A stretch of DNA of 64,000 bases from Tropicibacter alexandrii (GCF_003667315.2 NZ_RCTZ02000020.1:1-64000), one strand, 5' to 3'; positions 7,967 to 17,202 are shown, counted from the first letter of the stretch. Program-made: numbers and translations. The notes: generated by a model from the sequence alone, not told the origin.

Positions 7967-8743
7967 CTAGCGGCCCGTCCAATTGGGGCTGCGCTTTTCG
8001 GCAAAGGCAGCCAGCCCCTCGCGCGCATCCTCGGTCTGCGGCATCAGGCCGATCTGGCTTTCGAGAAAGCTGATCGCCTGTTCGAAGGTCATGCCCGATG
8101 TGGCGTTCAGCGCATATTTGCCCCGGCGGATGGCGCTGGGGGATTTCGTCACCACGCGGTCCACCAGCCAGTCGACCTTTGCGTCCAGTTCGGCGGGGTC
8201 CACCACGTAGTTGACCAGATCGCAGGCCAAGGCCTCGTCCGCGGTCAGCATCTCGCCCGTGTAGCACATCTCGGCGAATTTGCGCGCCGGGATCATGCTT
8301 TGCAGGATCGCCGCGACCTGCATCGGGAACAGGCCGACCTTGACCTCTGGCAGGCCGAACTTGGCTGTCGACGAAGCCACCGCCATGTCGCAGACCGCCA
8401 GCAGGCCCATGCCCCCGGCCAGACAAAACCCATTGATGCGCCCGATCACCGGCACCGTCGTCCGACGCGCGGCGCGCAGCATGTTGGCATAGTTGGAAAT
8501 CGGCTCGGAATAGTCGAAATCGAACACCCCGCCGCCAAGGTCCGCCCCGGAACAGAAGGCCTTCTCCCCTGCCCCGGTCAGCACGATGGCGCGGATGTCC
8601 GCCTCGCGCGCCGCCGCGTCGAACGCCGCCGTCAGCGCAAGGATGGCCTCGTCGTTGATGGCGTTGCGCTTTTCGGGGCGGTTGATGGTCAGGCGCAGGA
8701 CATTGCCCGCGCGCTCGGTCAGAACAGTGTCAGAAGTTGACAT
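7967..8743 (-). CDS. enoyl-CoA hydratase/isomerase family protein
   Basis: A 258-residue crotonase-fold protein. The oxyanion-hole segments are present (AFCSGADLGGG and FCLAGGMGLLAVCD), and the position of the second catalytic glutamate falls in FGLPEVKVGLFP. It would hydrate or isomerise an enoyl-CoA feeding the 3-hydroxyacyl-CoA dehydrogenase. Two adjacent ATGs exist (8746 and 8743); the second has better spacing (five bases) from the strong AAGGAGG. The start overlaps the 3' end of the BKACE gene. Confidence 0.92.
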   Translation of the reverse strand: MSTSDTVLTERAGNVLRLTINRPEKRNAINDEAILALTAAFDAAAREADIRAIVLTGAGEKAFCSGADLGGGVFDFDYSEPISNYANMLRAARRTTVPVIGRINGFCLAGGMGLLAVCDMAVASSTAKFGLPEVKVGLFPMQVAAILQSMIPARKFAEMCYTGEMLTADEALACDLVNYVVDPAELDAKVDWLVDRVVTKSPSAIRRGKYALNATSGMTFEQAISFLESQIGLMPQTEDAREGLAAFAEKRSPNWTGR

Positions 8744-9665
8744 CATCGCCTCCTTTCAGGTTCAGGATCTCGCGCGCCTCGTCGGGCGTGGCGACCGCCA
8801 TCCCCAGATCCTCGATCATCTTTTTCGCGAACGCCACCTGCGCCGCGTTGCTTTCTGCCAGCTTGCCGCGCCCCAGCCATAGCGAGTCCTCCAGCCCCAC
8901 GCGCACATTGCCGCCCAGCATCACCGATTGCGCGGCGATCTGCATCTGTTTCGCACCTGCGCCCAGAACCGACCAGCGGTAATCGTCGCCGAACAGCCGG
9001 TCCGCCGTGCGCTTCATATGCATGACGTCTTCGGGGTGCTGGCCGATGCCGCCAAGGATGCCGAACACCGACTGGATGAAGATCGGTGCCTTGATCAGCC
9101 CGCGATCGACGAAATGCTTTGCCGTGTAGAGATGGCCGATATCGTAGCACTCGATCTCGAACCGGGTGCCGTTATCGGCGCATCTGGTCAGGATCATCTC
9201 GATATCGCGAAAGGTGTTCTTGAACACCCGGTCGTCGGAGCCGCGCAGATAGGGCTCTTCCCAGTCGTGCTCAAACGTCTTGTAGCGGTCGAGCATCGGG
9301 TAGAGGCCGAAATTCATCGAGCCCATGTTCAGGCTCGCCACCTCGGGCTTGTAATGCAGCGCCGGGCCAAGCCGCTCTTCGGCGGCCATGGTCGGCGCGC
9401 CCCCGGTGGTGATGTTCAGCACCGCGCCGGTGCGCTGTTTGACGACGGGCAGGATGCCGGCATAGGCCTCGACGGACTGGTCGGGAATGCCGGTTTCGGG
9501 GTTTCGGGCGTGCAGGTGGATGATCGCCGCGCCCGCCTCCGCCGCGCCAATGGCTGCGTCGGCGATTTCCTGAGGCGTCACGGGCAGATGCGGCGACATC
9601 GACGGGGTGTGGATCGACCCTGTGACGGCACAGGTGATGATGACTTTGCGGGGTCCTTTGGCCAT
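8730..9665 (-). CDS. BKACE family (DUF849) beta-keto acid cleavage enzyme
   Basis: A 311-residue TIM-barrel enzyme of the 3-keto-5-aminohexanoate cleavage family. The zinc-binding HLHAR motif (about residues 50-54) is intact, and the N-terminal VIITCAVTGS strand is typical. Known members cleave a beta-keto acid using acetyl-CoA, giving acetoacetate and a new acyl-CoA (for example in lysine fermentation and carnitine degradation). As the first gene of the operon it could supply the CoA ester without a separate ligase, which fits the absence of an acyl-CoA synthetase. Start at 9665 has an AAGGAG site. The substrate cannot be read from the sequence. Confidence 0.92.
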   Translation of the reverse strand: MAKGPRKVIITCAVTGSIHTPSMSPHLPVTPQEIADAAIGAAEAGAAIIHLHARNPETGIPDQSVEAYAGILPVVKQRTGAVLNITTGGAPTMAAEERLGPALHYKPEVASLNMGSMNFGLYPMLDRYKTFEHDWEEPYLRGSDDRVFKNTFRDIEMILTRCADNGTRFEIECYDIGHLYTAKHFVDRGLIKAPIFIQSVFGILGGIGQHPEDVMHMKRTADRLFGDDYRWSVLGAGAKQMQIAAQSVMLGGNVRVGLEDSLWLGRGKLAESNAAQVAFAKKMIEDLGMAVATPDEAREILNLKGGDDVNF

Positions 9666-10022
9666 GGTCCGTGCTCCTTGCAGGTTTCAGCGCCGCGCCA
9701 CGGCGCAGGCGGCAGCGTAACGCGTCACGACCGTTTCGCCACAGCTGCGAGACACGCCCCTCCAGTTCGACGACACCCAGAATTTTCCCGGCATTCTCAA
9801 TCAGATCCTCTTGTCTGTGGCGCGGTCGCAGGGCTGACCTTGCGGCCCAGCTGCCGGTCCCGGTGCCCAAGGTGTGGCAGCGATGGGTAGGCCGGTCAAG
9901 CACGGCTGCGTGCCGGGTGGGCAGCCCGGGGCCCGCGGGCTTCACGATCACATGAAATGTCTTAACCACGTTATTGACATGTCAGGACGGGTCCTAAAAC
10001 ATGTTTGTAAAAGGACGCCGCG
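9666..10022. promoter_or_regulatory. divergent promoter region between the BKACE operon and the GntR operon
   Basis: No convincing gene in 357 bases. Near the GntR start there is a TTGACA (9974-9979) with TAAAAC at 9995-10000 (a short 15-base spacer), and two small palindromes, GACATGTC and GGAC-GG-GTCC (9985-9994), lie within this element. These are plausible GntR operator sites for both divergent operons, which would make the two catabolic operons one regulon. The part from 9671 to 9960 shows nothing clear. Confidence 0.45.
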
Positions 10023-10793
10023 ATGTACGACCCCCATTCCCCGCTTCTGCGCAGTTCCGTTGCGCCGGATGGCCTGCCCCAGCCCGAGGCCAAGGCCCGC
10101 TTTGCCGAGGATCGCCTGCTGGATGCCGTCATCTGGTGCGAGGTCCTGCCGGGCGAGACGGTGACGGAGGCCGACGTGATGGACCGGTTCGGCCTGACCC
10201 GCGCCGCCGCCCGCGCCGCCCTGACCCGGCTGGGCTATGACGGTTGGGCCAGCCCGCAGGCGCGGCTGGGCTGGCAGATCCTGCCGGTCACGGGCGCGCT
10301 GGTCGGGCAGGTGCTGACCGCGCGGCGCATGGTCGAACCCACCGCGCTGGCCGCCGCGCCGCTGACCCGGACCCAACGCGATCACGTGGCCCGGATCGGC
10401 GACATCCTGCGCGCCATGCAGGACCAGAACACCGGCGGCGCGGTCGTGGCCTTTCGCCACTTCGTCGACGAGATCGACAGCCACTTGCTGGGCGCGATCG
10501 ACCCGTTCAGCGCACGCCACCTGCGCAAGCTGTGGCACCATTCGGCGCGCATGGTCCGCTACCTTGAGGATGCCGGGGCCGGGCACATGTTCCGCCGGGC
10601 CGAGATTTTTGACCTCGTGCAGGCCGTGGTGGACGCCGATGCCGATGGCATCGCCCGCGCCCGGCATGCCCTGATCGACGCGCAGGAACGGTTCGTTCTG
10701 CACCAGATGCTGAAAAGCGAAGCGGCGCTTGGCCCCGGCAGCGGGCTTGGCGCGTCCAGAAAACAGGCTGCCGCACAAGGGAGACCCTCATGA
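10023..10793 (+). CDS. GntR family transcriptional regulator (FCD type)
   Basis: A 256-residue regulator with an N-terminal winged helix (about residues 25-85; VTEADVMDRFGLTRAAARAALTRL is the recognition region, GETVTEADV and so on) and an all-helical FCD ligand domain. FCD regulators typically bind carboxylic acids with a metal held by His and Asp; FRHFVDEIDSHL and LWHHSARM provide suitable residues. It heads the peptide-transporter operon (ATGA overlap with the binding-protein gene) and is divergent from the BKACE operon, so it probably controls both. Confidence 0.9.
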   Translation: MYDPHSPLLRSSVAPDGLPQPEAKARFAEDRLLDAVIWCEVLPGETVTEADVMDRFGLTRAAARAALTRLGYDGWASPQARLGWQILPVTGALVGQVLTARRMVEPTALAAAPLTRTQRDHVARIGDILRAMQDQNTGGAVVAFRHFVDEIDSHLLGAIDPFSARHLRKLWHHSARMVRYLEDAGAGHMFRRAEIFDLVQAVVDADADGIARARHALIDAQERFVLHQMLKSEAALGPGSGLGASRKQAAAQGRPS

Positions 10794-12283
10794 AGACCCT
10801 GAGACAAGGACTATATACCAGCGCCGCGATCCTCGCGCTGAGCCTGCCCGCCATGGCGCGGGACCTGACCATCGACCTGTCGGGCGAACCCGCCACGCTG
10901 GACCCGCACCAGCAGTGGAACCCGGACAGCTACTACGTCTACCGCAACATCTTCGACAACGTGGTGACGCGCGACAATGACGGCACGATCGTGCCGCAGA
11001 TCGCGACAGAGTGGGAATACACCTCGGACACCGAACTGGTGCTGACCATCCGCGAGGGCGTCACCTTTCACGACGGCTCGCCCCTGACCGCCGAGGATGT
11101 GGCCTATTCCGTGTCGCGCATCATCGAACCCGAGTTCGGCTCGCCGCAGCTGGGTCAGTTCAACTCGATCACCAGCGCCGAGGTGATGGACGGCAACAAG
11201 GTCAAGCTGACGACCAAAAGCCCCTACCCCGCCCTGCTGGCGCAGCTGGTCAAGCTGTCGGTCGTGCCCAAGGCCATCGTCGAAGAGGTCGGCACCGATG
11301 CCTTCAACGAGGCGCCCGTGGGCTCCGGCCCCTATGCCTTTGACACATGGGACAAGGGCGTGTCCGTGACCCTGACCCAGAACGGCGACTACTGGGGCGA
11401 TATGGGCCCGTTCGAAACCGCCGTCTTCCGCGCGGTGCCCGATGCGGCGACCCGCATCGCCGATCTTCAGGCCGGGGCTGCCGACCTCGTGGTGGGGCTC
11501 GACAGCGACGGCGCCCTGCAACTGGCGGGCAACCCGGACGTCAAGGTGCTGAGCGCGCCCACCGAGCGCGTGGCCTATCTGGGCTGGAACGTGGACAAGC
11601 CGCCCTTCAACGACCCCGACCTGCGCCGCGCCGCCTCGCTGGCGATCGACAGCGCCGGGATTGCCGAGGGCCTTCTGGGTGCCGGCGAGGTGCCGATGGC
11701 GCAGCTCTCGTCGCCCGCGCATTTCGGCTATGCCGAGGGCATCGCGCCCTTCGAATACGACCCCGAACAGGCCGCCGAGATCGTGGCGTCCAAGGCGGAC
11801 ATTGCCGCCACGCCCGTCACCTTTGCCACCGCGCCGGTCTTTGACCAGCGAGTCGTGCAGGCGATCCAGCAGATGCTGAACGATGTGGGCTTCGACGTGT
11901 CGATCTCGATGACCGACATGCCCACCTATCTGGCCGCCGCCCGCGCGGCGGATCGGGCGGAACGCCCCGAGCTCAGCTTTGGCCGCTGGTCCTGCGCCTG
12001 TCAGGATGCCGACGGCATCGCCTATCCGCTGCTGCATTCGGGCAGCTCGTGGAGCCGGATCAACGATCCCGAACTGGACAGCCTGCTGGACGAGGCCCGC
12101 ACCTCGCTGGACGAAAGCGTCCGGCAGGCGGCCTATGAAAAGGTCCACCAGATCGTGCGCGAGCAATACCTGACCCGCCCGATCTATCAGGCGGCGGTGC
12201 TGTATGGGGCCAATGCGGCGCTGGAGTTCACGCCGACGGCCAACGAAAGCCTGTTCCTCAACCGCATGAGCTGGTCCGAGTAA
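10790..12283 (+). CDS. ABC transporter substrate-binding protein, dipeptide/oligopeptide (SBP_bac_5) family
   Basis: A 497-residue periplasmic binding protein. Residues 1-23 form a Sec signal peptide ending at AMA-RD. The mature N-terminus (GEPATLDPH, YYVYRNIFDNVV) is typical of the Dpp/Opp/nickel cluster. It delivers substrate to the two permeases that follow directly. Substrate class cannot be fixed from sequence: besides peptides, members bind glutathione, opines or sugars. The companion gamma-glutamyltransferase gene suggests a gamma-glutamyl or N-acyl compound. Start at 10790 has GGGAG and overlaps the regulator stop. Confidence 0.93.
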   Translation: MKTLRQGLYTSAAILALSLPAMARDLTIDLSGEPATLDPHQQWNPDSYYVYRNIFDNVVTRDNDGTIVPQIATEWEYTSDTELVLTIREGVTFHDGSPLTAEDVAYSVSRIIEPEFGSPQLGQFNSITSAEVMDGNKVKLTTKSPYPALLAQLVKLSVVPKAIVEEVGTDAFNEAPVGSGPYAFDTWDKGVSVTLTQNGDYWGDMGPFETAVFRAVPDAATRIADLQAGAADLVVGLDSDGALQLAGNPDVKVLSAPTERVAYLGWNVDKPPFNDPDLRRAASLAIDSAGIAEGLLGAGEVPMAQLSSPAHFGYAEGIAPFEYDPEQAAEIVASKADIAATPVTFATAPVFDQRVVQAIQQMLNDVGFDVSISMTDMPTYLAAARAADRAERPELSFGRWSCACQDADGIAYPLLHSGSSWSRINDPELDSLLDEARTSLDESVRQAAYEKVHQIVREQYLTRPIYQAAVLYGANAALEFTPTANESLFLNRMSWSE

Positions 12284-13207
12284 ATGGGCCGCTTCCTCCT
12301 GCAACGCAGCGGTCAGGCGCTGGTGGCGATCTTTGGTGTCGTCACGCTGGTGTTCTTCATCCAGCGCCTGACCGGCGATCCGGTGCTGCTTCTGGTGCCG
12401 GAAACCGCCACGCAGGAGGATATCGAGGCCATGCGGCGCACGCTTGGCCTCGACCGCGCCCTATGGGTGCAATACCTCGATTTCCTGCGCGACATGGCGT
12501 CCTTTGACCTTGGCCGCAGCTATATCCGCAACGCCCCGGTCTGGGACATCCTGCTCAGCCGCCTGCCGCAGACCCTGCAACTGGCCGCCGGGGCGCTGGT
12601 CGTGGCGCTGGTCATCGGCCTGCCCTTGGGGCTGGTCATGGCGCTGACCCAAGGGCGGCCCGTGTCGCGCGTCATCATGGGCATCGTGCTGGCATTCCAA
12701 TCGCTGCCCACCTTCTGGAGCGGGATCATGATGATCCTGCTGTTCGGCGTCACGCTGAAATGGCTGCCGCCTTCGGGCACCGGCACGCTGGCGCATCTGG
12801 TGATGCCCTCCATCGCGCTGGGGCTTTTGTCGCTGGCCACCTATGCGCGGATCGCGCGGGCCTCGGTGCTGGATGAACTGTCCAAGGACTACATCCGCTC
12901 GGCCCGGATGCGCGGTGTCGGCACCGGTCGGCTGGTGCGCCGTCACCTGCTGCGCAACGCCGCGATCCCGGTCATTTCGATCACCGCGCTGGAGATCTCG
13001 CAGCTGCTGGCAGGCGCCGTGATCGTGGAAACCGTCTTTGCATGGCCGGGGCTCGGCCTGCTGACGGTCCAAAGCATCGCCGCGCGCGATTTCATGGTGG
13101 TGCAGGCGGTGGTCCTGCTGGGGGCCTTCGTCACCATCGCGGCGAATTTCGCCGCCGACATCCTTTACACGGTGGTGGACCCGCGCGTCCGCCTGACCAA
13201 GTCATGA
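12284..13207 (+). CDS. ABC transporter permease, DppB type
   Basis: A 307-residue inner-membrane permease with about six transmembrane helices and the BPD_transp_1 domain. The EAA loop, which docks to the ATPase, reads as DELSKDYIRSARMRGVG (about residues 195-211). The start codon immediately follows the TAA of the binding-protein gene; the stop overlaps the start of the second permease (ATGA). Confidence 0.94.
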   Translation: MGRFLLQRSGQALVAIFGVVTLVFFIQRLTGDPVLLLVPETATQEDIEAMRRTLGLDRALWVQYLDFLRDMASFDLGRSYIRNAPVWDILLSRLPQTLQLAAGALVVALVIGLPLGLVMALTQGRPVSRVIMGIVLAFQSLPTFWSGIMMILLFGVTLKWLPPSGTGTLAHLVMPSIALGLLSLATYARIARASVLDELSKDYIRSARMRGVGTGRLVRRHLLRNAAIPVISITALEISQLLAGAVIVETVFAWPGLGLLTVQSIAARDFMVVQAVVLLGAFVTIAANFAADILYTVVDPRVRLTKS

Positions 13208-14043
13208 GCGCCGCCCTCGCCTTTCGCCCCCGCACCCTCGCGGCATGGTGGCCCGCCGGGCTGCTGGCCGCGCTGGTGGCCTGCGCGATCCTTGCGCCGT
13301 GGCTGGCACCGATGGACCCGGACCGCCAGAACCTGATGGCCCGCCTGAAAGCCCCCGGTTTCGAAGCGCGCGGCGCGCTGTATCTGCTGGGCTCGGACGA
13401 GCTGGGCCGCGACGTGCTGAGCCGGGTGATCCATGGCGCGCGGGTGTCGATCGTCGTCGCCGTGTCGTCGGTCCTGCTGTCGGGCGTGGTGGGCGTCGCC
13501 GTGGGGATGCTGGCCGCCTACCTGCGCGGCTGGGTGGAAACCGTGCTGATGCGGCTGGTGGACATCTTCCTGTCGATCCCGGCGATCCTTCTGGCGATCA
13601 TCACCGTCGCCGTTCTGGGGCCGGGCTTCATCAACGTGATCCTCGTGCTCGCCCTGACCCGCTGGCCGCGCTATGCGCGCGTCGCCTATGGCCAGACGCT
13701 GGCGCTTGCAGACCGGCCCTTTGTCCGGCTGTCGCGCGCCATGGGGGCGTCGACGCCGCGCGTGCTGGCGCTGCACATCCTGCCCAACATCATCGGCCCG
13801 CTGCTGGTCGTCGCGACGCTGGAATTCGGCCTGATGGTCCTGTTCGAGGCGGGGCTCAGCTTTCTCGGCCTTGGCGTGCAACCGCCCATGGCCAGCTGGG
13901 GCGCGATGCTGTCGACGGGGCGCAACTACATCGCCACGGCTTGGTGGATCGCCACCTTCCCGGGGCTTGCACTGTTCCTGCTGGTGCTGTCGGCCAACCT
14001 GATCGGCGACCGGCTGGGCGATCTGATCGGAAAGGGACGCTGA
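13204..14043 (+). CDS. ABC transporter permease, DppC type
   Basis: A 279-residue permease. It has the N-terminal OppC-type segment (first helix followed by MDPDRQN and the GSDELGRDVLSRV motif) and the EAA-like loop around FVRLSRAMGAS. The ATG at 13204 overlaps the upstream stop; an open frame reaching further upstream is the shadow of DppB. Pairs with DppB to form the membrane channel. Confidence 0.94.
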   Translation: MSAALAFRPRTLAAWWPAGLLAALVACAILAPWLAPMDPDRQNLMARLKAPGFEARGALYLLGSDELGRDVLSRVIHGARVSIVVAVSSVLLSGVVGVAVGMLAAYLRGWVETVLMRLVDIFLSIPAILLAIITVAVLGPGFINVILVLALTRWPRYARVAYGQTLALADRPFVRLSRAMGASTPRVLALHILPNIIGPLLVVATLEFGLMVLFEAGLSFLGLGVQPPMASWGAMLSTGRNYIATAWWIATFPGLALFLLVLSANLIGDRLGDLIGKGR

Positions 14044-14045
14044 CC

Positions 14046-14804
14046 ATGGATTTCGGAGACGACTTCAAAGGCCGCCGCGTGGTGGTCACGGGGGCTGCGG
14101 GGGTGATGGGCCGCGCGCTGGCCGAAACCTATGACGCGGCCGGGGCAGAGGTCTGCCGCGCCGACCTGTCCGCCGATGGCCTGCCGGGGTTTGCCGTCGC
14201 CGCCGACCTGACCACGGACGAAGGCCTGCAAACGCTGCTGGACGCCGTCGCGGACCGCTGGGGCGCGCCCGACGTGGTGGTGAACAACGCCGCCGTCTAC
14301 CCGTCCGCCTTCCTGCTCGACATGACACCCGCCGACTGGGACACGATCATGGACCTGAACGTGCGCGCGCCGGTGATGCTGATGCGGGGCTTTGCGCTTC
14401 AGATGATCCGCGCGGGCGTGCAGGGCTGTTTCGTCAACATCTCATCCGGGGCCGCGCGCAAGATGCGCCGCACCGCCGTCACCTATTGCGCGTCCAAGAC
14501 TGCGCTCGACCGCTTCACCAAGGGGTTCGCGCTGGAACTGGCCGAATTCGGCATCCGGGTGAACTGTCTCGAACCCGGGTTCGCCCCCGGCAGCGCGGTC
14601 TCTGCGCTGAGCCAGGAACATATCGACCGCGTGACCAACAACATCCCGCTCAAGGCGCAGACGACCAAGGCCGATATCGGCGCCGCCGCCTTGTACCTGT
14701 CGTCCAGCGCGGCAAAGAACGTCACCGGCACCTCGCTGGCGGTGGATGGCGGCAATTCTGCGGGCGTCATGGACGTCTATCAGGACAAGAAGCACCCGCT
14801 ATGA
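14046..14804 (+). CDS. SDR family oxidoreductase
   Basis: A 252-residue classical short-chain dehydrogenase. The cofactor motif is TGAAGVMG (15-22), with NNAA at 80-83, and the catalytic residues are S134 in NISSG, Y147 and K151 in YCASK. It is embedded in the transporter operon, two bases after the DppC stop and overlapping the deacetylase-family gene by ATGA, so it most likely oxidises or reduces a product of the imported compound. D38/R39-type cofactor residues do not clearly settle NAD versus NADP. Confidence 0.92.
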   Translation: MDFGDDFKGRRVVVTGAAGVMGRALAETYDAAGAEVCRADLSADGLPGFAVAADLTTDEGLQTLLDAVADRWGAPDVVVNNAAVYPSAFLLDMTPADWDTIMDLNVRAPVMLMRGFALQMIRAGVQGCFVNISSGAARKMRRTAVTYCASKTALDRFTKGFALELAEFGIRVNCLEPGFAPGSAVSALSQEHIDRVTNNIPLKAQTTKADIGAAALYLSSSAAKNVTGTSLAVDGGNSAGVMDVYQDKKHPL

Positions 14805-15664
14805 TCTGGGAAGCGCCCCCCTATAGATGGCCCCACGGCCACCGCGCCGCCGCCTGTTTCAGCGTCGATGTCGATGCCAATTCGCCCTATCTGTGGGAAC
14901 AGCGCGCGCAGATGCCCGGCACGCTGGCCCGGATCGAGCATCGCGCCTACGGCATGCGGCGGGGCCTTGCGCGCATGGTCGACATGCTCGACAGCCTTGG
15001 CATCCGCGGCTCGTTCTTCGTGCCCGGCGTGGTGGCCGAGGACAACCCCTCGCTTCTGCCCGGCCTTGTCGCCCGTGGCCACGAGGTCGCCCTGCACGGC
15101 TATTTCCATGAGCTTGTCGGCGACATCACCGACGCGCAATTCACCGAGGCGCTGGAACGATCTCTGGACCTCTTCGAGACGCAGACCGGCGAACGCCCGC
15201 GCGGCTTCCGCTCGCCCGCGTGGGAGATGACCCCGCATATGCTGGCCGAGTTGCACCGCCTGAACCTGTGGGATTCCTCGCTGATGGGGCACGACCTGCC
15301 CTACACCATCGGCGGCGTGACCGAAATTCCCGTGCGCTGGGACAATGACGACGCGATCTTCTTCAAATTCCTCGGTGCCGGGGACCGCCCGCCGCGCTCG
15401 CCGCTGGAGATCGGCGCGACTTGGCGGCACGAGGCCGAAGCCCAGATCGACGATGGCGGGCTGTTCATGCTGACCGTGCACGACTGGATTTCCGGCCGCG
15501 CCGCCCGCATCGCCATGCTGCGCGAGATCTGGCAAGACCTCGCGGACAACCCCGATGTCTGGGTGGCCACCTGCGGCGAGATCGCCGCGCATCACGCCAC
15601 CCAAACCGCGCTGGAGGTGGCCCCCACCCTGCCCCGCGCCGTGAACGAAAGGGACAGCCGATGA
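14801..15664 (+). CDS. polysaccharide deacetylase family hydrolase (PuuE/PgdA-like)
   Basis: A 287-residue NodB-fold protein. The metal-binding motif is visible: D23 and D25 in FSVDVDA and H99-x3-H103 in LHGYFHE, plus the RSPAWEMT segment. The family includes chitin-oligosaccharide deacetylases but also cytoplasmic allantoinases (PuuE) and HpPgdA-like cyclic-imide hydrolases, which this protein resembles in lacking a signal peptide and in the HELVGD pattern. In an operon with a transporter and a gamma-glutamyltransferase, hydrolysis of a C-N bond in a small imported molecule is more likely than cell-wall modification. Confidence 0.85.
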   Translation: MIWEAPPYRWPHGHRAAACFSVDVDANSPYLWEQRAQMPGTLARIEHRAYGMRRGLARMVDMLDSLGIRGSFFVPGVVAEDNPSLLPGLVARGHEVALHGYFHELVGDITDAQFTEALERSLDLFETQTGERPRGFRSPAWEMTPHMLAELHRLNLWDSSLMGHDLPYTIGGVTEIPVRWDNDDAIFFKFLGAGDRPPRSPLEIGATWRHEAEAQIDDGGLFMLTVHDWISGRAARIAMLREIWQDLADNPDVWVATCGEIAAHHATQTALEVAPTLPRAVNERDSR

Positions 15665-17202
15665 CAGCCGCGCAGTCTTGGGACATCAGCAAACCGCAGG
15701 TGCGCGGATCGCACGGTCTCGTCGTCGCGCAAAACGCCGAGGCCGCGCAGGCCGGGGCCGATGTGCTGGCGCGCGGCGGCAACGCGATGGACGCCGCCGT
15801 CGTCACCGCCTGCGTGCTGTCCGTCGTCGAACCGTGGCTGTCGGGCCTTGGCGGCGGCGGCTTCCTTCTGCACGCAACCGCCACCGGTGACGTGCAGGCG
15901 CTGGACTTCAACCTTGTGACCGGGTCGGGCACCGATCCGGCCGATTATCCGCTGTCGGGCGCTTCGGGCGGCGATTGGTTCAACTGGCCCGCGGTCAAGG
16001 ACGACCGCAACCTGATCGGCCCGACCTCGATCTGCGTGCCCGGGGCCGTCGCCGGTCTGGCCGAGGCGCTGGCCCGTCACGGCACCCTGTCTTGGACCGA
16101 GGCGCTGGCTCCCGCCATCGACATGGCGCATCGCGGGATGCGGGTGGACTGGTTCGCCGATCTCGCCCTTGCCATCGACACGCCGGGGCTGCGCCGCGAT
16201 GCCACCGCCGCCGCGCTGTTCCTCGATGGTCCCCGCACCCCCGATCCCGACGACCCCACCGCGCGCCGCCTGCCGATGCCCGCCAAGGCCGCGATGCTGG
16301 AACGGCTCGCCAGCGCCGGGGCGCGCGATTTCTACGAGGGCGCGGTGGCCGCCGATCTGGCGCGTGACCTCGCCGCCATGGGCGCACCCGTCACCGCCGC
16401 CGATCTGGCCGCCTACCAGCCGCGCTGGCTGACCCCCGCCCGCGCCCCCTATCGCGACCGCGAAATCTGCACCACGCCCGGCCTGTCCGGCGGGCCCAGC
16501 CTGCTGGCGGCGCTGGCCCGCCTGCCCGACCCGCTCGCCCCCCGGCCCGAGGCCGAGCGCGCCGCACAGATCGCCGACGCCATCCGCGCCACCTATGAAC
16601 ACCGGCTGAAGACGCTGGGCCACGCGGCGGGCCCCGGCGACTGCACCAGCCATGTCTCGGTGATCGACGCGGCGGGCAACATGGTGGCGCTGACCAACAC
16701 GCTGCTGTCGCGCTTCGGGTCCAAGGTGGTCTCGCCCGCGACCGGGCTATTGCTGAACAACGGCATGATGTGGTTCGACCCCCGCCCCGGCCAGCCCAAT
16801 TCGATCGCGCCGAACGCGCGCCCCTTGGCCAACATGACCCCGGTCATCGCCTTGCGCGACGGTCGCCCCGAGATCGCCCTTGGCGCGGCGGGCGGGCGGC
16901 AGATCTTTCCGGCGATCCTGCAGGTGCTGTCGAACCTGATCGACCTTGGCCTCTCCCCCGAGGACGCCATGCACGCGCCCCGCATCGATGCCAGCACGCC
17001 GACCATTCTGGTCAACCGCCGCGCGGGCAGCGACGTCGCCACCGCGATCAGCGCCCGCCACCCCGTCCAGATCACCGAGGACACGGTCTATCCCGTGCAA
17101 TTCGCCATCCCCTCGCTGGTGCAGGCCAGCGCTGGCGGCGCGATCGGCGCGGCGCATCCCAACAGCCCTTGGGCCAGCGCCGTGGCGGCCCCCCCGGCAT
17201 GA
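15661..17202 (+). CDS. gamma-glutamyltransferase family protein
   Basis: A 513-residue Ntn-hydrolase. The self-cleaving threonine is T329 in DCTSHVSVID, and the N-terminal segment (RGSHGLVVAQN, GGNAMDAAV, GLGGGGF) is typical. Mature family members split into two subunits at this Thr, and cleave gamma-glutamyl amide bonds or, in cephalosporin acylases, related amides. No signal peptide is seen, so it may act in the cytoplasm on the imported compound. The gene overlaps both neighbours by ATGA, between the deacetylase-family gene and the first ATPase of the importer. Confidence 0.92.
   Translation: MTAAQSWDISKPQVRGSHGLVVAQNAEAAQAGADVLARGGNAMDAAVVTACVLSVVEPWLSGLGGGGFLLHATATGDVQALDFNLVTGSGTDPADYPLSGASGGDWFNWPAVKDDRNLIGPTSICVPGAVAGLAEALARHGTLSWTEALAPAIDMAHRGMRVDWFADLALAIDTPGLRRDATAAALFLDGPRTPDPDDPTARRLPMPAKAAMLERLASAGARDFYEGAVAADLARDLAAMGAPVTAADLAAYQPRWLTPARAPYRDREICTTPGLSGGPSLLAALARLPDPLAPRPEAERAAQIADAIRATYEHRLKTLGHAAGPGDCTSHVSVIDAAGNMVALTNTLLSRFGSKVVSPATGLLLNNGMMWFDPRPGQPNSIAPNARPLANMTPVIALRDGRPEIALGAAGGRQIFPAILQVLSNLIDLGLSPEDAMHAPRIDASTPTILVNRRAGSDVATAISARHPVQITEDTVYPVQFAIPSLVQASAGGAIGAAHPNSPWASAVAAPPA

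Noticed and set aside
9671-9960. Small open frames on both strands before the GntR gene
   Set aside because: No ribosome sites, atypical composition and no recognisable similarity; treated as promoter region.
10811-12304. 497-codon open frame on the minus strand
   Set aside because: It is antisense to the binding-protein gene. Its product is rich in His, Arg, Gly and Gln, with no domain, as expected from the complementary strand of a GC-rich gene.
13245-14045. Long upstream extension of the SDR reading frame into the DppC gene
   Set aside because: The extension is out of frame with a clear permease and reads as Arg/Gly/Ala-rich sequence. The ATG at 14046 begins the Rossmann fold properly.
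14801-15664. Cell-wall or chitin deacetylase
   Set aside because: There is no signal peptide, and the gene is inside an importer and catabolism operon; a cytoplasmic allantoinase-like role fits better.
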